Source of the DNA: CAYFJO01 sp964343305 | GTDB lineage: Bacteria; Planctomycetota; Planctomycetia; Pirellulales; Pirellulaceae | Reading direction: 5' to 3' | Assembly (NCBI GenBank): GCA_964343305.1 | Contig: CAYFJO010000198.1 | Location: 1-18,947 of the forward strand | Length of the DNA stretch: 18,947 nucleotides | In this document: in pieces, positions 14,400 to 18,947 of the stretch | How the letters are laid out: each line of letters starts with the position of its first letter | Numbering within the stretch: position 1 is the stretch's first letter | The notes under the pieces: model-generated | What the model was told of the DNA's origin: nothing | The model's database searches: none | What the model saw: the letters and a program-made list of their open reading frames with translations, nothing else | Made by a program: the position numbers and the translations under genes

Positions 14400-15743
14400 A
14401 TGAGTAACTTTGCATTCAAACGAATCCACCTGACCGCCGCGATTGTTGTCGTGAGTTTGGTCGCCTGTCTCGCCAACTGCTGTTCGGCCGCCGACGGCAA
14501 ACGACAAATTGTGACCCTTCGTGTTAACAAGATTCCTGCAAAGTTTGTTCTGCAGGCACTGAAGAAGCACGTTTCGCTGGCAGACATCAACGAACTGATG
14601 AACAGCGGAGCAAATCTGAATCGACCGATCTCGATTAACGTCAGCGGAGCCACAATGGACGAAGTGCTCGCCGTCGTACGAGAACAAATTTCGGGAAAAC
14701 CAGCCAAGGCACCAGGCAACACTTTGCCAGTGCAACCCGAGTCCAGAAAGAAGAAGGCTGGTGGTGGAAAGGGTTTCGGTGGTGGCGGCGGCTTCGGTGG
14801 CGGTCGCGGCTTTGGCAAAGGCGATGGCTTTGGTGGTGGTAAGGGAACTGGTAACGGGAGTTCGGTTGGCGGTGGAACGAACGCTTTCGGATTGAAGCGA
14901 GGCGACGATAAAGCGAGTGTCCGCAAGTCAGGTCAACCAGTGCTGCCAGGCAAAACAATTGAATTCGCACCAAAGACTCAGCCTCGCAAGAGTACGTACG
15001 CATTTGGTGACAGCGACACTTCAAGGAATTCGGGTGTCAGCGCAGCTGTGGACTTGAACGACGATTATTTCGACGCCGCAAGCATTCCCACGCTTGAAGA
15101 GCTCGAGCCGCTGGACAAAGCTGGCAAGTTGGGTGGCGGTGATATCGCGAGCGTTACGCAGACCGTGGAGCGGTACTCGAACGAAAAGATTATCAAGTCG
15201 TTGGGACACGACCTGCGAATGCGCCGGATACACCTTCACAACAACAAGGTGTGGGGTAGGCCAATCCCAGAATCGGATGCAACCGACCGCAAGATGGCTT
15301 GCCAATACGCCGTGCTGAGAAAGCGGCTGAAGGATGGCGCGCCTTCGGAGTTGGATCTCTTGGCCAATCGTGCTGAGCCCCTTTTGCAGACTTATCATCT
15401 GACCGTTGTTGAAGCCGTAGAAAAATACAAGGACTATCAAAATCGCATCGGGCGATCGGTTACCGCCGAGGGCGAAAGAGCAATGCGTCTTCGCCAGGAA
15501 CGAGTCTGGGCATCCGAAGATTTTGGCGTACTGCTCGCAAATCTGGATGTGATTGATGCCCGCCAATCTCAACTTTCCAATGGGCATGATGCTAGTCCCG
15601 GCGAAGAAGCGCAGCTTGCGGTGGCCGAAGAAGCCTTGGAGCGGTTGCTCGCTGGGTGGACCAAGGGGAACACATCTGCCAGCAAAAAGGCGATTGCTCT
15701 ACGAATCAAGATCGAGTCGCTGAATCCACCGAAAGTAGATTAG
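14400..15743 (+). CDS. Secreted STN-like, Gly-rich protein
   Basis: 447 residues, with GGAG eight bases before the ATG. A typical signal peptide occupies 1-31 (hydrophobic core TAAIVVVSLVACLA, cleavage near CSAAD). Residues 37-97 look like an STN-type domain as found at the N-termini of secretins and TonB receptors: IVTLRVNKIPAKFVLQALKK, NRPISINVSG, TMDEVLAVVREQ. Residues 120-160 are a Gly/Phe repeat (GFGGGGGFGGGRGFGKGDG). After a disordered part follows an acidic stretch (216-240) and a mainly helical C-terminal region with many charged residues (RLRQERVWASEDFG, EEAQLAVAEEALERLLAGW). No membrane anchor is seen besides the signal, so it is probably free in the periplasm or envelope. The Gly-rich run resembles the kinase tail in the same island. 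The SGNH-like gene follows after 56 nt. Family of the C-terminal half not recognised. Confidence 0.8.
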   Translation: MSNFAFKRIHLTAAIVVVSLVACLANCCSAADGKRQIVTLRVNKIPAKFVLQALKKHVSLADINELMNSGANLNRPISINVSGATMDEVLAVVREQISGKPAKAPGNTLPVQPESRKKKAGGGKGFGGGGGFGGGRGFGKGDGFGGGKGTGNGSSVGGGTNAFGLKRGDDKASVRKSGQPVLPGKTIEFAPKTQPRKSTYAFGDSDTSRNSGVSAAVDLNDDYFDAASIPTLEELEPLDKAGKLGGGDIASVTQTVERYSNEKIIKSLGHDLRMRRIHLHNNKVWGRPIPESDATDRKMACQYAVLRKRLKDGAPSELDLLANRAEPLLQTYHLTVVEAVEKYKDYQNRIGRSVTAEGERAMRLRQERVWASEDFGVLLANLDVIDARQSQLSNGHDASPGEEAQLAVAEEALERLLAGWTKGNTSASKKAIALRIKIESLNPPKVD

Positions 15744-15799
15744 GCAAAACAACGCCGGTCCAGATTACTTGTCTTCACAAACTGAAAAGGAAAACCAAG

Positions 15800-17293
15800 A
15801 TGAAAACCATAGATCGTTCAACAACAATGTGTCACCAGGCTCTTGTCATGCTTGCCCTCTTGTCGGCGATTTCGATGCTCGGTCTTCGAGCGTCCCACGC
15901 CGAGCCAATCGTGCTAGAGCATCCGCTGCGGGTGCAATTCAAGCCCGCAACCAAAGAGGCGCGTGAGTTCATTAGTGCGCGCAAGAATATCGGAGCCCAC
16001 TCGGTCTTTCGTACCATCCGCGCGTGCGACGAACGACGTGTGCAATTCACCGACGGCATGGTCATTCCGTGGAGCTATATCGATCATAGCGCGAGGATCA
16101 AGTCGGTTTATACCATCGTCAATCAGCTCTACACTCAAAGCCGTTCGCCCAAGATGTTGGATGTAGGCGAAGCGGCGCTTGGTAGCCTGCCCGACAAGGT
16201 GGGTCTGGCCGACCAAGCCAAGTTTCGGCTGTTCAAAGAACAAGAACTCAAGCGGTTAAAGGCTCTACCTACGCCGCTTCATCAACATCGAATCGAGCGA
16301 CCGGTGCGGTTAGCCGCCCTGTTTCAGACCATCGAGGCTCGTGAACGAGGCCTGAAGCTCTCCCCGCAACAAAACGGTTTCTTGCTCAGTTACGACGAGC
16401 GTGGCTATGAAGCGATGGGGCGTAACGGATTTACCTGGCGGATGGATTGGACCGACATCACACCGGGATCAATCGTGACGAGTATCTTCGACCCGCTACT
16501 TTTTTACGAAGGCGATATTGAGAAGTGGCAATTTGTCGATCGCATCCTGGCGTCGCTGCCGCCAAACCCGATCAAGGAACGAGAAGAGAATCGAAAACTC
16601 GCGCGAGTACAGGTCGCCGAAAGAATTACCATGATCAAAGAAGGAAGAGTTCCGAAAAAGCCGTCACCAGCTATCAATCCGAAAGACGAGTTGAAAATCG
16701 TGACGGTCCTAGAGAAGCGGGGGGCGTCGCGCAAGGCGAGCCGCGATGTGGCAGCTTGGCCTGAACACTTGCAAGCTAAGCAAAAAGGCGTGAATGTGAT
16801 TCTCAGCGACATCAATCAATTGTCGGCGATCTCGGCCATCGCTTCGGGCAATCGCGATGACGTCGATGTCGTGCTGTTCTCGATCGGTGGTTGGGGCGAG
16901 CAAAGTCCCGTGGTCAGCCTGGCAACCCGAGACAAGCACTCTTGGGCGCGTCTTGTGGAAAGTGTCGCCACTCGTATCGGCTACGCGAAGATGTGCTGGC
17001 CAGAGGCCAGAGTCGTCCTAGTTATGCCGCCTCGCGTCTATCCGAAAAAGGCCGATCCGAGAAAGAACAAAAACTATTGGGAATGGCTGCAAGAGGTCCC
17101 CCAATGGCACGAGTGGCTGGCCGATCAATACGGCCAACTTGCCAAGGAAAAGGATGCGTTGTTCATCAACGGCTACAATTCTGTGGACGAAGCAAACTTT
17201 GCCGATCGGCGTGGATTCCCCTGGTTCAGTTTCAACGACACCGGACATGCGCAGTACGCTGAGGCAATATGGAAGGGGTTATCAGACAAATAG
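15800..17293 (+). CDS. Secreted SGNH-hydrolase-like protein with altered motif I
   Basis: 497 residues from the ATG at 15800, which has AAAGGA eight bases upstream; the frame is open to 15656 but that part overlaps the previous gene. A signal peptide occupies about 1-34 (ALVMLALLSAISMLGLRASHA). Residues 40-290 are a long N-terminal part I do not recognise, with a W-rich segment (GRNGFTWRMDWTDI). Residues 298-495 look like an SGNH fold: IVTVLEKRGASRKAS in the place of motif I, followed by the usual AWPEHLQ; VDVVLFSIGGWGEQ; VVLVMPPR; and NDTGHAQYAEAIW, whose D480 and H483 match the DxxH motif that supplies the catalytic pair. Motif I reads GAS instead of GDS, keeping the Ser. It is probably cotranscribed with the STN-like gene. 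It may be an esterase of an envelope glycan or a catalytically altered binding protein; the substrate is unknown. Confidence 0.78.
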   Translation: MKTIDRSTTMCHQALVMLALLSAISMLGLRASHAEPIVLEHPLRVQFKPATKEAREFISARKNIGAHSVFRTIRACDERRVQFTDGMVIPWSYIDHSARIKSVYTIVNQLYTQSRSPKMLDVGEAALGSLPDKVGLADQAKFRLFKEQELKRLKALPTPLHQHRIERPVRLAALFQTIEARERGLKLSPQQNGFLLSYDERGYEAMGRNGFTWRMDWTDITPGSIVTSIFDPLLFYEGDIEKWQFVDRILASLPPNPIKEREENRKLARVQVAERITMIKEGRVPKKPSPAINPKDELKIVTVLEKRGASRKASRDVAAWPEHLQAKQKGVNVILSDINQLSAISAIASGNRDDVDVVLFSIGGWGEQSPVVSLATRDKHSWARLVESVATRIGYAKMCWPEARVVLVMPPRVYPKKADPRKNKNYWEWLQEVPQWHEWLADQYGQLAKEKDALFINGYNSVDEANFADRRGFPWFSFNDTGHAQYAEAIWKGLSDK

Positions 17294-18087
17294 GACCGAC
17301 TCAGGTTCGGAGGAGACCCTCCCAGTTCCACACCTGTGAGTATAATGTCGGCCACCAGAAGGCCTTGGGCATACAGCCGGAGCAACACGGACCGAATTGG
17401 TGCCAATTTAAAATGGGGGACGAAGTGGCTTTTGCCCTGCATGGGTTGAACATTGATCGTAAACCTAGACGGCTCTTGGCCGAGTCAATTTCAGGATTTC
17501 GTAGAATCGATCGTTCGCGAAAAACGCACGCAATCGCGGCAAGCTAACTGCACCGGGTCACATCGACCCAGTTGAGTTCACGCAACCAGGATCGGCCGAT
17601 TGGTGAATCAGATTGATGGCGCGAGATTGTCTGGTTTCGGCCCTGAAGACCGTACCCCTTCGTGACCGAGGTCGCGTCAGGGTGCAGAAGCTGCATGCCA
17701 CTTGGGCGCTCAGGTCAAAACGTCCTTAGTCACGAATACGATTCACTGAGATGACCAATGTGGGCGTGTCATGAGCGCGCAAGGCGGTCGCGTTCATCAC
17801 CGAGGACGACAACACCGAAGCGACTCACGGCAACCGGTTTCGAGCATCCGGTGGCGCACACCGACGCAAGTTAGCAACTTGCGATTCGACGCTTTGGTCC
17901 GAATCACACCGACGCGCTGGTCGGCGGATCAGAACACAGATAGAACTGGCTCACGGACCCAGTCATCTCGCCACACCGAGATATGTCATCTACTCATGGA
18001 TTTTGTGGGCACGTCATCAAACAACCGTCAATTCCGAGATAATCACGGTCGCGACCGGACGTTGTCACTTAGGAATTTAGAGGCCTA
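17294..18087. other. Convergent intergenic region without a supported gene
   Basis: About 0.8 kb between the ends of two convergent genes. Frames on both strands are short, lack ribosome binding sites and have Arg/His/Ser-rich, unprotein-like composition, including the 119-codon frame at 17771-18130 that runs into the cytochrome gene. Small inverted repeats such as GGGTC-ACATC-GACCC (17555-17569) are present. No terminator with a T-run was found. The stretch may hold decayed genes. Confidence 0.5.
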
Positions 18088-18947
18088 CTATCTGTGCCAT
18101 GCTGGCGCGAAAAAGCTGGTGGCTTCTTGAAAGGATGGCCTGCGACGGAAGTCCGCCGGGTTGTATGAGGGAACGCCCGGATCCTTTTGGGTCCACTTGA
18201 GATGATGGCGACCGTAGTAGGTGCCGTAAAACTGGTAGTTCGAGTCGATCCAACGGCTTAGTACCATCATCTCCATATCTGTGACCATCTTGCTGTGGTC
18301 GCTCGTGACATTTTTCGGATGGGCCGAGTTCGTCAACAGGTCGATCATCGGACTCTTCGCGCACCCTAGGTTTTTCGGATGCAGATAGGAACCGTTGTAG
18401 TTGCCGCGGTCGCCGCGACGGAACGAGGTGAACTCGGAGATGATGGGGCCCGCCAATTCCTTGCGTGCAAGTTCCTCGTAGGAAGTGTTGTAGTAGGTCG
18501 TGATTTCACCCGTCAGCCTAAGATTGTCCGCCGGATCGGTCTTTCCGTGACAGGAGACACATTTGGCATCGAAAATTGGCTGGATATCGCTTGGGTAGTG
18601 AATCACCTGTCCGGCCAGGCCGTCGCCGCCATTTTCGACCAGGTCGCACGGTTGTGGCTGCGGAGCACTCGGCTTGCGTGTGAGCGCCAATGGTGTGGTG
18701 GAGCTTTCTGGTGATGAACTGCGATCGGCGTGGCCATGGCAGCCGGTGCACGAACGGACTTCGCCGGCGGCGTAATTCACGTACGTTCTTTCTCGCTGGA
18801 TCTCGCGAAAGTTCTCATCAAGAGCTTGGAAGAAGATGCTCCGCTTGGCCGGCACAAGAAAGTGGGCCGAACCATCTTTCTCCACCGGCACGACACCCCA
18901 TTGCACGCGTGGCCAGAGGGCCGCCTTCCAACTGGAGCTGCTCAGCG
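18088..18947 (-). CDS. HzsA-type multihaem protein, C-terminal part (5' end outside window)
   Basis: The minus-strand frame is open from TAG at 18090-18088 to the window edge; the GTG at 18906 is internal, since the frame continues upstream as SSSSWKAALWPR before VQWGVVPVEKDGSAHF. This matches the C-terminal region of planctomycete proteins related to the hydrazine synthase alpha subunit: VQWGVVPVE-DGSAHF-VPA, FFQALDE, QRERTYVNYAAGEVRSCTGCHG. Two CxxCH haem-binding sites are visible, CTGCH (18750-18736) and CVSCH (18561-18547), the latter after SDIQPIFDAKC, a common start of planctomycete cytochrome domains. The end, PADFRRRPSFQEATSFFAP, looks complete. Such proteins are exported and carry covalent c-type haem; many have an N-terminal PD40/WD40-like part, which would lie outside. 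Presence of this family does not imply anammox. Confidence 0.85.
   Translation of the reverse strand, partial: LSSSSWKAALWPRVQWGVVPVEKDGSAHFLVPAKRSIFFQALDENFREIQRERTYVNYAAGEVRSCTGCHGHADRSSSPESSTTPLALTRKPSAPQPQPCDLVENGGDGLAGQVIHYPSDIQPIFDAKCVSCHGKTDPADNLRLTGEITTYYNTSYEELARKELAGPIISEFTSFRRGDRGNYNGSYLHPKNLGCAKSPMIDLLTNSAHPKNVTSDHSKMVTDMEMMVLSRWIDSNYQFYGTYYGRHHLKWTQKDPGVPSYNPADFRRRPSFQEATSFFAPAWHR

Noticed and set aside
14772..14850. Tandem DNA repeat as a possible CRISPR-like or mobile repeat
   Set aside because: It is in frame with and explained by the Gly/Phe-rich protein repeat, with no unique spacers.
14641..15024. Minus-strand frames rich in Pro or His opposite the Gly-rich region
   Set aside because: They are complements of the Gly/Phe repeat codons in the STN-like gene and carry no domain.
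17515..17545. AAAAACGCACGC resembling the start of the island promoter motif
   Set aside because: The first block lacks GCGCGCCAAGT identity (needs a gap) and the sequence 12 nt downstream matches the second block in only about 3 of 8 bases; no gene follows.
17771..18130. 119-codon plus-strand frame
   Set aside because: Arg/Ser/His-rich with no domain, no ribosome binding site, and its end overlaps the well-supported cytochrome gene on the other strand.
18088..18947. True hydrazine synthase subunit (anammox)
   Set aside because: Only the C-terminal family resemblance and two CxxCH sites are visible, and this family is widespread in planctomycetes that do not do anammox; no other anammox gene is present.

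Overview
The window looks like a chromosomal segment of a planctomycete (Planctomycetota, Pirellulales-like). The grounds are the gene families, not a database search: two ECF-type sigma factors, a large membrane Ser/Thr kinase with the planctomycete-style N-terminal extension and a DUF1080 ectodomain, a STAND ATPase with many WD40 repeats, a two-haem HzsA-type cytochrome-like protein, and weak Shine-Dalgarno signals.

Left part. A sigma factor gene (minus strand) runs off the left edge. Then come about 1.3 kb without an intact gene, holding broken pieces of at least three genes: a WD40 piece, a planctomycete-type hypothetical and a possible PH-like tail. From 1882 to 6690 on the minus strand lies one 1602-codon gene for a DUF4062 - nSTAND1 ATPase - transmembrane - coiled coil - WD40 - NPCBM protein, with a possible 67-codon gene just upstream.

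Central part (7252-17293, nearly all plus strand). This is a coherent island: ECF sigma factor and Ser/Thr kinase (10 nt apart), a zinc-motif membrane protein, a two-TM coiled-coil protein, a HAD-family 5'(3')-deoxyribonucleotidase-like enzyme, an oppositely oriented zinc-ribbon/PH-like membrane protein, a signal-anchored protein, a secreted STN-like Gly-rich protein and a secreted SGNH-like protein. Four of the plus-strand transcription units carry the same two-block element, GCGCGCCAAGT, exactly 12 nt, then TGTGRYTK. The first copy is in front of the sigma gene itself. The most economical reading is that this is the promoter recognised by the local sigma factor, making the island a self-regulated envelope regulon with the kinase as its signal input. 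That reading is inference; the motif and its spacing are directly visible.

Right part. About 0.8 kb without a supported gene separates the island from the C-terminal part of a two-haem HzsA-type protein gene (minus strand) that enters from the right edge. No tRNA, rRNA, CRISPR array or insertion sequence was recognised.
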